Positions 16,430-24,883 of a DNA stretch of 64,000 nucleotides are shown here, piece by piece. Source of the stretch: Absicoccus intestinalis (GTDB lineage: Bacteria > Bacillota_I > Bacilli_A > Erysipelotrichales > Erysipelotrichaceae); assembly GCF_033971885.1 (NCBI RefSeq), contig NZ_JALBUS010000010.1, forward strand, positions 1-64,000. Reading direction: 5' to 3'. The notes beneath the pieces are model-generated. The model had not been told where the DNA came from and searched no databases. It worked only from the letters and a program-made list of their open reading frames with translations. Every line of letters starts with the position of its first letter. Position 1 is the first letter of the stretch. The position numbers and the translations under genes are program-made.

Positions 16430-17347
16430 ATGAACACCAGAGAATTACAAGAGGAAATCAAACGCATCAAGAAAGAAAAAGATATGTTGATATTGGCCCA
16501 TGCCTATCAAAGTCAAGATATATTAGAAGTTGCCGATTATATGGGTGATTCCTATGGATTAAGCGTCCAAGCTGCCAAAACCAAACATCAAAACGTCGTC
16601 ATGTGTGGTGTTCGCTTTATGGCTGAAACCGTAAAGATCTTATCGCCAAATAAGCACGTTTATTTAGCTAATCGCTATACAGGCTGTCCCATGGCCCAAC
16701 AAATGACCAAAGAAGATGTCTTGATGTTAAAAGAAAAATATCCAGACTATGCCGTAGTTGCTTATATCAATACCACTTCGGAATTAAAAACGGTTGTCGA
16801 TATGGTCGTGACCTCAAGCAGTGCCGTGCGTATATTAAAAAAGATGCCTCAAAAAGACATCTTGTTTATTCCAGATCCCAATTTAGGTTCCTGGGTTGCC
16901 AATCAACTACCTGAAAAAAACATCAAGACCTTCCAGGGTGGTTGTCCAACCCATTGGCGCATCTCCAAAAAAGATGTAGAAAAAGCACGTAAAGAACATC
17001 CCGAAGCCGAAATCTTGGTGCATCCTGAATGTAAACCAGAAGTCACGGAATTGGCCGATTATGCAGGAAGTACCACAGGCATCATGAAATACGCCAAAGA
17101 AAGTGATAAAAAAGAATTTGTGATTGGTACCGAAAACAGCATCGTCCAACATCTGCAATTTGACTGCCCGGATAAGAAATTCTATTGTTTATCTGTAGAA
17201 TGTGTTTGTCACAATATGCGTCAAACGACATTGGTCGATGTCTACAATACCATCACCGGTAAAGAACAAGAAGAAATCATCTTGGATGATGAAATCTTAC
17301 AAGGTGCAAAAACCGCCATTGATCGAATGGTCAAGGCCGGAAAATAA
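16430..17347 (+). CDS. nadA: Quinolinate synthase
   Basis: A 305-residue short-form NadA that condenses iminoaspartate with dihydroxyacetone phosphate into quinolinate using a [4Fe-4S] cluster. Cluster-ligand segments are visible: TGCPMA (Cys86), GGCPTHWRI and the C-terminal CVCHN. Substrate motifs LAHAYQSQDI and ADYMGDSYGLS are near the N-terminus. AAGGAGAA precedes ATG 16430. It is divergent from nadB rather than in one operon with it, but both are under the same operator. Confidence 0.96.
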   Translation: MNTRELQEEIKRIKKEKDMLILAHAYQSQDILEVADYMGDSYGLSVQAAKTKHQNVVMCGVRFMAETVKILSPNKHVYLANRYTGCPMAQQMTKEDVLMLKEKYPDYAVVAYINTTSELKTVVDMVVTSSSAVRILKKMPQKDILFIPDPNLGSWVANQLPEKNIKTFQGGCPTHWRISKKDVEKARKEHPEAEILVHPECKPEVTELADYAGSTTGIMKYAKESDKKEFVIGTENSIVQHLQFDCPDKKFYCLSVECVCHNMRQTTLVDVYNTITGKEQEEIILDDEILQGAKTAIDRMVKAGK

Positions 17348-17349
17348 TA

Positions 17350-17395
17350 AAAAAAACACCAGAGAGTCCATGAATAAAGGACTTCTGGTGTTTTA
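17350..17395. terminator. Terminator after nadA, probably bidirectional
   Basis: AAAACACCAGA and TCTGGTGTTTT form a long stem with an inner GTCC/GGAC helix; A and T runs on both sides serve nadA and the converging hydrolase gene. Confidence 0.9.
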
Positions 17396-17404
17396 ATTCA
17401 AAAC

Positions 17405-18175
17405 TTATTCATACCATTCCGTTCGACGAAGATTTAAATACGGACGAGATTGACAAGCTTCTTTGGCTTGATCCAAATCAATATCTACGATCAATAGCTC
17501 CTCTTCATAGCCGGCTTTGGCAATCGTATTTCCATCTGGATCACAGACCAGAGATTCACCCGCAAAATCCATTTGATCCTCGGTTCCAGTACGATTACAC
17601 ATCGCAAGAAAACAACAATTTTGGTAAGCTTGTACACGAATTTCTTGTTCAAACAATTCCATTGGTTCTGCTTTGGTGTTCGCCGTTGGAATCAAGATCA
17701 ACTGGGCGCCTCTTAAGGCTTCGGTACGAATACTTTCCGGATAGTGTCGATCGAAACAAACCACGATCCCGATATCACCAAACACATGAAAGCCATCATT
17801 GGATGGGGTGTAATAATCTTGTTCGTAAAACTGATTGGCTTGGGCAATATGCACCATCTTTTGACAACCTATGATCTGACCTTCTTTGTCAATCAAAAAA
17901 CTGGCATCATATTTTTTATCCTCTTCTCGAAAATAAAAATTTGGACAAGCCATGATTTGATATTGTTTACACAATTCACGAAATTGGGTAAATATCGGAT
18001 CCTCTTGATCGATTGCTTTGGCATCTTGATGACGATATTGAGCAAAAAAAGGCGACATTTGCACCTCGGGATACACAATCAAATCCGCTTTTGCCTCTCG
18101 TAATAAAGACAAGCTCTTTGCTACATTTTCATCCCAATTCTTTGACATCTGCATTTGTGCGAGTGCTATTTTCAT
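17405..18175 (-). CDS. Nitrilase-family carbon-nitrogen hydrolase
   Basis: A 256-residue C-N hydrolase with the full Glu-Lys-Cys triad: Glu37 in VYPEVQMS, Lys106 in GCQKMVHI and Cys140 in VVCFDRHYPES. The family hydrolyses amides such as N-carbamoylputrescine, 2-oxoglutaramate or 2-oxosuccinamate; which one cannot be told here. It is a cytoplasmic enzyme with no signal peptide. It lies 28 bases after the HAD-phosphatase gene in the same orientation and may share its transcript. Confidence 0.9.
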   Translation of the reverse strand: MKIALAQMQMSKNWDENVAKSLSLLREAKADLIVYPEVQMSPFFAQYRHQDAKAIDQEDPIFTQFRELCKQYQIMACPNFYFREEDKKYDASFLIDKEGQIIGCQKMVHIAQANQFYEQDYYTPSNDGFHVFGDIGIVVCFDRHYPESIRTEALRGAQLILIPTANTKAEPMELFEQEIRVQAYQNCCFLAMCNRTGTEDQMDFAGESLVCDPDGNTIAKAGYEEELLIVDIDLDQAKEACQSRPYLNLRRTEWYE

Positions 18176-18203
18176 ACGCTATCCTTTGTCTATTTCTAGA
18201 CTC

Positions 18204-19013
18204 CTACATCGCATATCCCATCATAAAATCGGCCCAACCATCTTGATCACAAGGCTTTTTTGTGATGATATCCGCCACGGACTTGGTATCTTGCGAACCA
18301 TTTTTCATACAAACACCCAAACCACTATATGCTAACATCGAATTATCATTCGATGTATCACCAAAAGCCATGACTTGATAAGCTGGTATTTGTTTCAATT
18401 CACAATATTTCTTGAGTGCAAATCCCTTGTTGGTATGCTTATTCGCAAATTCATATAAGGTCGATTGCGTTTTAAAGCCTTCATATCCAGATTGGATCGG
18501 ATGGGCTTTAAAATACGCTTCTACATCTGCCATTTCACTTTCGGGTACACGGAACATGATTTTCGCATTCTCCGTTCGATACAAATACGAAAGATCATCG
18601 ACTTTCTTCACCTTTCGATTGGAAGAAGACGCTGAAACCTGAACCATCTCATCTTCTTTGACACAAACAACGACACCTGGTTCATAAATGATGGGATTGC
18701 CATGAAACGGTTTCATCAAATCAATGGTTTCTTTGATCCACTCTGGTTTCATCATATAGTAACTATATTCCTGGTTGGTTCGACAATCACGCAAACTTGA
18801 ACCATTCATCCCAATCATCATATCAACATCAATGCCCCAGTTTTCAATCATAAAGTCAAGATCTTCTAAGGGACGACCACTGGCTAAGCCAAATAGGATT
18901 CCTTTGGCACGCAATAATTCAATGATCTTTTTTGCAGGTTTAGACAGCGAAGCATGCGGTACGATCAGCGTATTATCAATATCACAAACAACGAATTTAA
19001 TGTTTTTCTTCAT
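18204..19013 (-). CDS. Cof-type HAD-superfamily phosphatase
   Basis: A 269-residue HAD hydrolase of the Cof/YidA type. Motif I is VVCDIDNTLI at residues 8-17 (usually DxDGT; Asn replaces Gly), motif II is LASGRP, and the C-terminal motif is KGFALKKYCE followed by MAFGDTSNDNSMLAYSGLGVCM. It probably removes phosphate from sugar phosphates or flavin or pyridoxal phosphates. The ATG at 19013 fits the family N-terminus and overlaps the upstream membrane-protein gene by 17 bases, so they are coupled. Confidence 0.92.
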   Translation of the reverse strand: MKKNIKFVVCDIDNTLIVPHASLSKPAKKIIELLRAKGILFGLASGRPLEDLDFMIENWGIDVDMMIGMNGSSLRDCRTNQEYSYYMMKPEWIKETIDLMKPFHGNPIIYEPGVVVCVKEDEMVQVSASSSNRKVKKVDDLSYLYRTENAKIMFRVPESEMADVEAYFKAHPIQSGYEGFKTQSTLYEFANKHTNKGFALKKYCELKQIPAYQVMAFGDTSNDNSMLAYSGLGVCMKNGSQDTKSVADIITKKPCDQDGWADFMMGYAM

Positions 19014-19581
19014 CTTCCACTTTCTCCTTTGGCATTTCTTGTATCGTCTTTTTATGGAAGGATCGAACGACCATTGACGATAAAAAGACACTGATACATC
19101 CAAATATGCCGGCAAACATAAGAATACTATATGTATATTGTTTCAATTGTCCAGTAAACGCAAAAATCGATAAAAGGATCATCAACAAAGAAAATATAAG
19201 ATCCAATAACCACGCTTTACTCTTTAAGGCATACATCTGCACACTATTTTGGAGAATAAAAATACTCTGGATCAAAGAAAACAACTGCATATATTCTTTG
19301 ACATTTCTCGTCATATCATTGATACGAATCAATCCAACCAATCCCAATAGGATCAATAAGACCCCTAAGGTAAACCCATAATCCGACATGTGTTGATACG
19401 ATTTGCTCAGAAAATACGAAACGATCTCATAAATCCCGATGCCCCATAAGACGATACAAAAGACATAACACAAACTACTGAATTGCACATTTTTGGAAAA
19501 CAACATGGCTGCACCAATGAGGATACTTGCCACCGCTGTGATGGCTTGTAAGATCGCGCCATTATTCTTGAACCGTTTCAT
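18997..19581 (-). CDS. DUF308 (HdeD-like) membrane protein
   Basis: A 194-residue protein with six predicted membrane helices in three pairs, resembling DUF308/HdeD proteins: ILQAITAVASILIGAAMLF, LCYVFCIVLWGIGIYEIV and so on, ending in a charged tail (PKEKVEDEEKH). Function unknown; HdeD of E. coli is linked to acid resistance. I take the ATG at 19581, five bases after GGAGG. It overlaps both neighbours, so the transporter, this gene and the HAD gene form an operon. Confidence 0.7.
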   Translation of the reverse strand: MKRFKNNGAILQAITAVASILIGAAMLFSKNVQFSSLCYVFCIVLWGIGIYEIVSYFLSKSYQHMSDYGFTLGVLLILLGLVGLIRINDMTRNVKEYMQLFSLIQSIFILQNSVQMYALKSKAWLLDLIFSLLMILLSIFAFTGQLKQYTYSILMFAGIFGCISVFLSSMVVRSFHKKTIQEMPKEKVEDEEKH

Positions 19582-20437
19582 TCTCTCCTCCATGGGTATT
19601 CAAATACCATTTTACGATAGCTGTGCCAATGATCAACACATAACCAATCAAGCTCATTCGATCCGGCCATTCATGGAAAACCAAAAAGCCCAATATCGCT
19701 GCATAGATCACTTGTGAATAATCAAACACCGATATTTCTTTGGCCGGTGCAAATGTATAAGCAGCGGTCACACTAAATTGGCCCAAAGCAGCTGAACAGC
19801 CTGCTAAAATCAAACACAATAATTGGATAAATGTCATCGGTTGATAATCCATGAGCATCGGGATCAAACAGACAATCGATGAAAAGGCCGAAAAAACAAA
19901 GACAATCAATGGTCCTGGCACATTATGCTTTCCTAATTTACGCACAAAAGTATAGGCCGTTCCTGCACACATGCCACCAATCAATCCCACAATAGCTGGT
20001 AATGAGGCCAATCCTGCGGTTGGCTTGACCACAAACATGGCGCCGACAAACGCAACAATGACCGTAAGGATATCCATGGAATTGGGTCTTTCACCCAAAA
20101 TAAAAATAGACATCAAGACCGCAAAGAAGGGACTCATCTTATTTAAGATATTCGCATCGGGCAATGCCAAACGACTGATTGCCCAGAAATTAAAAATCAA
20201 ACCGATGGTGCCAAACAACGATCGCAAAAATAACGGCAAATAATCTCTTTTATCGACATGCAACGATCCTTCGTATCGAACCAAAGAAACACTCGCAATC
20301 AAGACCGCAACGATATTTCGGAAAAAGGCCTTCTGCATCGTTGGCACATTTCCTGCCAACTTCACAAAAAAGCTCATAAACGCAAAGCCTAAAGCGGCCA
20401 ATAATATAAATAAAATTCCCTTTACATGATCATTCAT
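19562..20437 (-). CDS. EamA-family drug/metabolite exporter
   Basis: A 291-residue protein with ten predicted membrane helices and two EamA repeats: residues 5-135 (GILFILLAALGFAFMSFFVK ... FVGAMFVVKP) and 150-280. Typical motifs are the charged FFRN of helix 2 and ILGERP before helix 5. Substrate unknown; relatives export amino acids or nucleosides. The only ribosome-like site close to ATG 20437 is AAAGG, 14 bases away, which is weak. It is the first gene of an overlapping three-gene operon. Confidence 0.88.
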   Translation of the reverse strand: MNDHVKGILFILLAALGFAFMSFFVKLAGNVPTMQKAFFRNIVAVLIASVSLVRYEGSLHVDKRDYLPLFLRSLFGTIGLIFNFWAISRLALPDANILNKMSPFFAVLMSIFILGERPNSMDILTVIVAFVGAMFVVKPTAGLASLPAIVGLIGGMCAGTAYTFVRKLGKHNVPGPLIVFVFSAFSSIVCLIPMLMDYQPMTFIQLLCLILAGCSAALGQFSVTAAYTFAPAKEISVFDYSQVIYAAILGFLVFHEWPDRMSLIGYVLIIGTAIVKWYLNTHGGENETVQE

Positions 20438-20496
20438 ACGTAGATTTTAAACCTTTCAACAAAATAAAGAAAGGTGCCCATCCTCCTTACTGAAAC

Positions 20497-20525
20497 GCGC
20501 ATATTTTGACTTCTTTTGCGCATAT
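20497..20525. repeat. Direct repeat GCGCATAT, 21-base spacing
   Basis: GCGCATAT occurs at 20497-20504 and 20518-20525, exactly two helical turns apart, between the symporter terminator and the exporter gene. This looks like a two-site operator for the exporter operon. Confidence 0.45.
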
Positions 20526-20536
20526 GCCCATTATAG

Positions 20537-20564
20537 CACAAAGGCCTAGCATTTCTGCTAGACC
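20537..20564 (-). terminator. Terminator after the AGCS symporter gene
   Basis: On the minus strand GGTCTAGCA pairs with TGCTAGGCC around GAAA, followed by TTTGTG; the stem overlaps the stop codon. Confidence 0.85.
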
Positions 20565-21979
20565 GACTCATTTTCAAATACTTCTTGCATCGATGGTACC
20601 GTTTCTTTATTGGTTTGTTCTTCATATTCTTTCAAAGATGCAATGGCTTCTTTGGACATCGGAATCAAAACGATCATATTAAAGATTGTCATCAAACCAA
20701 TGCCAATATCACCCAGATCCCAGACAAAGGTATAGGTCGCTAAACCACCAATGAACAATTGTGTTAATGCCAGGATCTTATAGATGGTTTGTGGCAACCA
20801 ACGATCGCCAAAAAGATAAGCCACATTGCTGCGTGCATAATACAAGATCCCAATAAATGTTGAAAAACTAAACAGCCACAAGACAATCGCAATAAAGATG
20901 ACACCCACTTGACCAAAATGATAGGACATCGCACTCTGCAACAAATCCATACCTTGTAGTCCATTGATCACTGCATGTGGCGCAGTCAACATGATCATAG
21001 CTGTACACGTACAAATCACGATCGTATCAATAAAGACACCTAAACTTTGGAGCATGCCACTTTTGACTGGATGAGAAACATGACTCGTAGCCGAAGCACA
21101 AGGAGCCGATCCTGAACCGGCTTCATTAGAAAATAAACCACGTTTGACTCCATTCATCAAAACAGCGCCGAAACCACCTGCAACCATTTGTTTCAAGCCA
21201 AACGCTTGAACAAAGATTTCATGGATGACCGAAGGTAAAACCGTAATATTACGAACCATGACATAAATGGTCAATCCAAAATAGAAACAAGCCATGATCG
21301 GTACGATCACATCCAGTACTTTGACCGTCATGTTTTTACGTAACACGATCCAAGCCGCTAGCACGACCAAGACAATCGTGGTATAAATCGGTGGAATATG
21401 AAAGGCATTCTCAAATGCAGAAGACACCGAATTACCTACCACTTGACTAATACCGAACCAACACAATAGACCCGATAACGCAAATAAGATCGCGATGATA
21501 CTTTTCTTTTGTTTCGTTTTACGAGTAAAGAAGGCATGAATGTAGTAGGCTGGCCCACCACGATAGCCACCATATAATGGATCTCTTTCATGATAGAGCT
21601 GAGCTAGGGTGGCTTCCACAAAAGCCGTTGAAGAACCTAGGATGGCAGTCAGCCACATCCAAAATACCGCACCAGCACCACCCGCACTGATAGCGGCGAC
21701 AACGCCTACTAAATTTCCCATACCAACCCGAGTAGCCGTTGAAACGATCAAGCCTTCCAATCCCGATATGGCATGGGCTTCTTGATCTTTCTTTTCCATG
21801 GTGATCTGAATCATATCTTTAAAATGCCGAATGGGTAAAAAACGTGTTCGAATCGAAAAAAAGATACCAGCCGGAATCAGGATCAACACCAACAACGATA
21901 ATCCAACATGAAAATGCGGCAATGAAATGGTGATCAAATCACCCCACAATAAATTATAAATAAACTGTACAAACGCCAT
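20558..21979 (-). CDS. Sodium:alanine/glycine symporter (AGCS family)
   Basis: A 473-residue transporter with about eleven membrane helices and the AGCS signatures ISGLEGLIVSTATRVGMGNL near residue 75, GGYRGGPAYYI, and FSNEAGSGSAPCASATSHVS. It takes up alanine, glycine or a related amino acid with sodium. An AAGGTG site precedes ATG 21979. It is divergent from a LysR-type gene, its probable regulator. Confidence 0.93.
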   Translation of the reverse strand: MAFVQFIYNLLWGDLITISLPHFHVGLSLLVLILIPAGIFFSIRTRFLPIRHFKDMIQITMEKKDQEAHAISGLEGLIVSTATRVGMGNLVGVVAAISAGGAGAVFWMWLTAILGSSTAFVEATLAQLYHERDPLYGGYRGGPAYYIHAFFTRKTKQKKSIIAILFALSGLLCWFGISQVVGNSVSSAFENAFHIPPIYTTIVLVVLAAWIVLRKNMTVKVLDVIVPIMACFYFGLTIYVMVRNITVLPSVIHEIFVQAFGLKQMVAGGFGAVLMNGVKRGLFSNEAGSGSAPCASATSHVSHPVKSGMLQSLGVFIDTIVICTCTAMIMLTAPHAVINGLQGMDLLQSAMSYHFGQVGVIFIAIVLWLFSFSTFIGILYYARSNVAYLFGDRWLPQTIYKILALTQLFIGGLATYTFVWDLGDIGIGLMTIFNMIVLIPMSKEAIASLKEYEEQTNKETVPSMQEVFENESV

Positions 21980-22070
21980 TGTTACACCTTGACTTTCTCA
22001 TCGTTCAATATAGAATAAAATTATATATTTGTACAATTAATAGTCTTTATAATAAGCATTGGCAATTCTT

Positions 22071-22967
22071 ATGGAAACAAAACTCATTCAAACATTTATT
22101 ACTGTCGCTGAACTCAATAGCTTCTCGCAAGCCGCTAAAAAACTGGGTTATTCCCAACCAACCGTTTCGCTACAAATCAAACAATTAGAAGAAGAACTCC
22201 ACGTGCCCCTTTTTGAACGCGTTGGTCACACGATCAAGTTGACAGAACAAGGCCATCAAAAACTCATGATGGCGCAAGCCATTCATCATGAACTACAAGC
22301 TTTTATTACCCCAAAAACAGATAGCTATCAAGGTTCGGTCCATATTGCGATGGCTGATTCTTTATGTGATCCCCTTATCACCAAACACTTTCAACAATTT
22401 CATGAACAATATCCCCATATTGACTGGATCATCACGACCGGAGGCACCTTTGATATGTATTCGATGATCGATCACAATCAAGTCGATATCGTATGTACCT
22501 TGGATGATCATTTATACGATATGACCCACTTAGTGACAAACGAAGAAAAGATTCCCTGCCATTTTGTTGCCGCTAAACAACATCCCTTAGCCCATCAAAA
22601 AAACATACCGATTGAACAACTCATGCAATATGATTTCATCTTGACCGAAAAGAATATGAGCTATCGTCGTAAGTTAGATACTCTTCTTGCCCAAAAACAA
22701 TGGGAAATCAAACCCATTCTTGAATTTGCGTCGACCCAGGATATTTGTGAAATTATCCGGCAAAATGTCGGGATTTCCTTCTTACCTGATTTTGTGGTCG
22801 AGCCCTACATCGAAAAACACGAAATTGTCTATTTAGATATTCCCGACATTCAACTCCATGTTTGGAAACAAATCTTTATCCACAAAGAAAAATGGATCAG
22901 TCCTGTCCTTCAAGCAACCATTGATTTTTTATCCAACATTCATCTACAAAAAAAGAGCTTACTGTGA
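22071..22967 (+). CDS. LysR-family transcription regulator
   Basis: A 298-residue LysR protein: helix-turn-helix at residues 15-45 (LNSFSQAAKKLGYSQPTVSLQIKQLEEEL), then a type 2 periplasmic-binding-like effector domain. I use ATG 22071; TATAAT at 22048-22053 leaves a leader of about ten bases and no clear Shine-Dalgarno site. The palindrome TTGTACAA just upstream may be its site. It is divergent from the AGCS symporter gene and converges on the chorismate mutase-shikimate kinase gene with a nine-base overlap. Confidence 0.9.
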   Translation: METKLIQTFITVAELNSFSQAAKKLGYSQPTVSLQIKQLEEELHVPLFERVGHTIKLTEQGHQKLMMAQAIHHELQAFITPKTDSYQGSVHIAMADSLCDPLITKHFQQFHEQYPHIDWIITTGGTFDMYSMIDHNQVDIVCTLDDHLYDMTHLVTNEEKIPCHFVAAKQHPLAHQKNIPIEQLMQYDFILTEKNMSYRRKLDTLLAQKQWEIKPILEFASTQDICEIIRQNVGISFLPDFVVEPYIEKHEIVYLDIPDIQLHVWKQIFIHKEKWISPVLQATIDFLSNIHLQKKSLL

Positions 22968-22978
22968 GCTCTTCTCTT
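22949..22978. terminator. Shared terminator of converging genes
   Basis: AAGAGCT (22953-22959) pairs with AGCTCTT (22967-22973), flanked by A and T runs. Both stop codons lie inside the hairpin. Confidence 0.8.
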
Positions 22979-23780
22979 TTGCTTCCTTATCACGATCAAA
23001 CGCAATTAATTTGGCGATGATCTCATCACAAATTTGATCCGTGTTTTTTCCATCCGTCGCTACGATCACATCTGCCACGGCACGATATTTATCTTTTCGC
23101 TGATTCAATAAATCTGTGATAAATTCTACATTCATATGGTTATTTAAGATGGGTCTTTCATCACTGTCTTTGACCCGTTCTAAAATGGTTTCTGGTGTGG
23201 CAGTCAATAAAACGATTCGACCATTCTTCTTCATATGATCCGCATTATCTGGTCGCAGGATCACTCCGCCACCACAAGAAATGATACCTTGTTTGACTTT
23301 TTGTAGTTCAATCAAACAGTTCGATTCCAAATTACGGAAGTAGATTTCACCATATTCATCAAAAATCTCGGAAATGGACATACCCTGTTTCTTTACGATC
23401 ATGTCATCCATTTCAATTCGATGCATTTCCAATTTACGCTCCAACTCACTCGCAATGGTCGTTTTTCCAGCCCCCATGAAACCAATCAAGAAGACATTAT
23501 AATCAAATAAAGCCTTGGCCTGAACCCGACGTGAATTCTTCATGATATATTTGAAAACATCCAAAATCTCTTCTTCAAATTCATTATCTTTTAAATATTC
23601 CTCTAAGGCCTTAGTTTGTTTCTCTTCTTGTTCTGGCTGTAAGATAGGAATACCTGTTGCTTTTTTATACGCAATGATATCTTGGATCAATTCCATTCGA
23701 TCGGCTAAAGCATCAATGATACGAACATCGGTATTCCCAATCTTCTCACGAATTTCTTCTAACTGTTTTGTATCGCTCAT
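22959..23780 (-). CDS. Chorismate mutase-shikimate kinase fusion
   Basis: A 273-residue two-domain protein. Residues 1-88 are an AroQ-type chorismate mutase (LEEIREKIGNTDVRIIDALA, AYKKATG); residues 93-273 are shikimate kinase with Walker A GFMGAGKTT at 100-108, the shikimate-binding ELERKLEMHRIEMDDMI segment and CGGGVILR. The two steps, shikimate to its 3-phosphate and chorismate to prephenate, are not consecutive. It lies next to a shikimate/quinate uptake locus, so it may also feed imported shikimate into aromatic amino acid synthesis. It has its own promoter. Confidence 0.93.
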   Translation of the reverse strand: MSDTKQLEEIREKIGNTDVRIIDALADRMELIQDIIAYKKATGIPILQPEQEEKQTKALEEYLKDNEFEEEILDVFKYIMKNSRRVQAKALFDYNVFLIGFMGAGKTTIASELERKLEMHRIEMDDMIVKKQGMSISEIFDEYGEIYFRNLESNCLIELQKVKQGIISCGGGVILRPDNADHMKKNGRIVLLTATPETILERVKDSDERPILNNHMNVEFITDLLNQRKDKYRAVADVIVATDGKNTDQICDEIIAKLIAFDRDKEAKEKSSQ

Positions 23781-23793
23781 ATATTTTTCACCT

Positions 23794-23823
23794 CAAAAAA
23801 AATAGCCACGTTTATGTGGCTAT
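23794..23823 (-). terminator. Terminator after the TRAP operon
   Basis: On the minus strand ATAGCCAC pairs perfectly with GTGGCTAT around a six-base loop and is followed by eight T. It lies between dctP and the chorismate mutase-shikimate kinase gene. Confidence 0.88.
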
Positions 23824-23824
23824 C

Positions 23825-23853
23825 ATTATACCTTATCTCCATTTTTCCGACAA
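23825..23853 (-). promoter_or_regulatory. Promoter of the chorismate mutase-shikimate kinase gene
   Basis: TTGTCG (23848-23853), 17 bases, TATAAT (23825-23830). The predicted start near 23818 falls inside the 5' arm of the TRAP terminator, so its own transcript could not form that hairpin. Confidence 0.65.
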
Positions 23854-23860
23854 GTTGGAT

Positions 23861-24877
23861 TTATTGATTGGCCTCTTTCATATATGCACGCACCAACGAT
23901 GCATCCACTTGTTTCTCAATCGCTTCATAGACCTTTTCACTACGCGTATCCATTTCTGCTTGTGTTGCCATATCCAACGTAATGATTTGCGTACCACTAT
24001 CCTTGATTGTTTGAATACGGGAAGCAATGCGCTGATCCGACTGTTTTCGTGCATATTCTTTCGCAATCTGCGCTGCCTGACGAATGATCTTCTGTTGATT
24101 CTTTGGCAAAGACTTCATAAATTCACTTGAAACCGTCAAAGAAATCAAATGCGGTAAATGATTGGTTTCTACGATATAATCTTGTTGCTCATACAATTTA
24201 TTGGAAACAATGACTTCATATGGATTTTCTTGTGCATCGATAGTTCCTTGCTGCAAACCAATATAAACTTCCGAAAAAGTCATTGGTGTTGGACTGGCCC
24301 CTAATTGTTTCCAAAACATCATATGATAAGAATTTTCCATTGTTCGAATCTTTTGACCTTTAAAATCATCGATGGACGTGATTTTTTTATTGGTGGACAT
24401 GACACGGAAGCCTTGATCGGCATAACCAAGCAATTCATAACCGCCTTCGTTGTACACTTTCTGAATTTTTTCCATGAATTCGGGATCATCAATAGCCGTT
24501 CGTACCAAGTTAATATCATTATAGACACGAGGCATATCAAAAACCGCAATATCCGGCATAAAAGTGACTTGTGGTGCTGTGTTTTGCACCACAAACGGAA
24601 TATCTCCATCCTTTTGACTTTCCAACAATTCACGATCACCACCCAATACACTATTGGGATACACTTGGATTTTCATCTTACCCTGACTCAATCGTGAAAC
24701 TTCTTGTGCAAACTTTTCTGCATAAATCTGGGTAACGGTATCTTCTGGACTCGATGTTCCCAATGGCCAAGCATATCGTTGTGTACCCGTACTGGCTTGG
24801 GTCCCACAACCAGCTAAGGAAAGGGATAAAATCCCACTCAATGCAAGGGCAGTTATTTTTTTCAATGGATGTTTCAT
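23861..24877 (-). CDS. dctP: TRAP transporter solute-binding lipoprotein
   Basis: A 338-residue DctP-family receptor. It has a lipoprotein signal peptide with lipobox SLAGC (Cys24), then the binding domain with QGFRVMSTN and the conserved arginine segment GQKIRTMENSYHMMFWKQLG that salt-bridges a carboxylate ligand. As a Gram-positive protein it would be lipid-anchored outside the membrane. Its neighbours (aroD, quinate/shikimate dehydrogenases) suggest shikimate, quinate or dehydroshikimate as ligand; this is inference. It is the last gene of dctQ-dctM-dctP. Confidence 0.93.
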   Translation of the reverse strand: MKHPLKKITALALSGILSLSLAGCGTQASTGTQRYAWPLGTSSPEDTVTQIYAEKFAQEVSRLSQGKMKIQVYPNSVLGGDRELLESQKDGDIPFVVQNTAPQVTFMPDIAVFDMPRVYNDINLVRTAIDDPEFMEKIQKVYNEGGYELLGYADQGFRVMSTNKKITSIDDFKGQKIRTMENSYHMMFWKQLGASPTPMTFSEVYIGLQQGTIDAQENPYEVIVSNKLYEQQDYIVETNHLPHLISLTVSSEFMKSLPKNQQKIIRQAAQIAKEYARKQSDQRIASRIQTIKDSGTQIITLDMATQAEMDTRSEKVYEAIEKQVDASLVRAYMKEANQ

Positions 24878-24883
24878 TCGATT

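Noticed and set aside
20434..20490. A 15-codon leader peptide (MGTFLYFVERFKIYV) whose stop overlaps the EamA start, with AAGGAGG before it
   Set aside because: The AAGGAGG touches the ATG with no spacing, too close for initiation, and the peptide shows no regulatory codon run.
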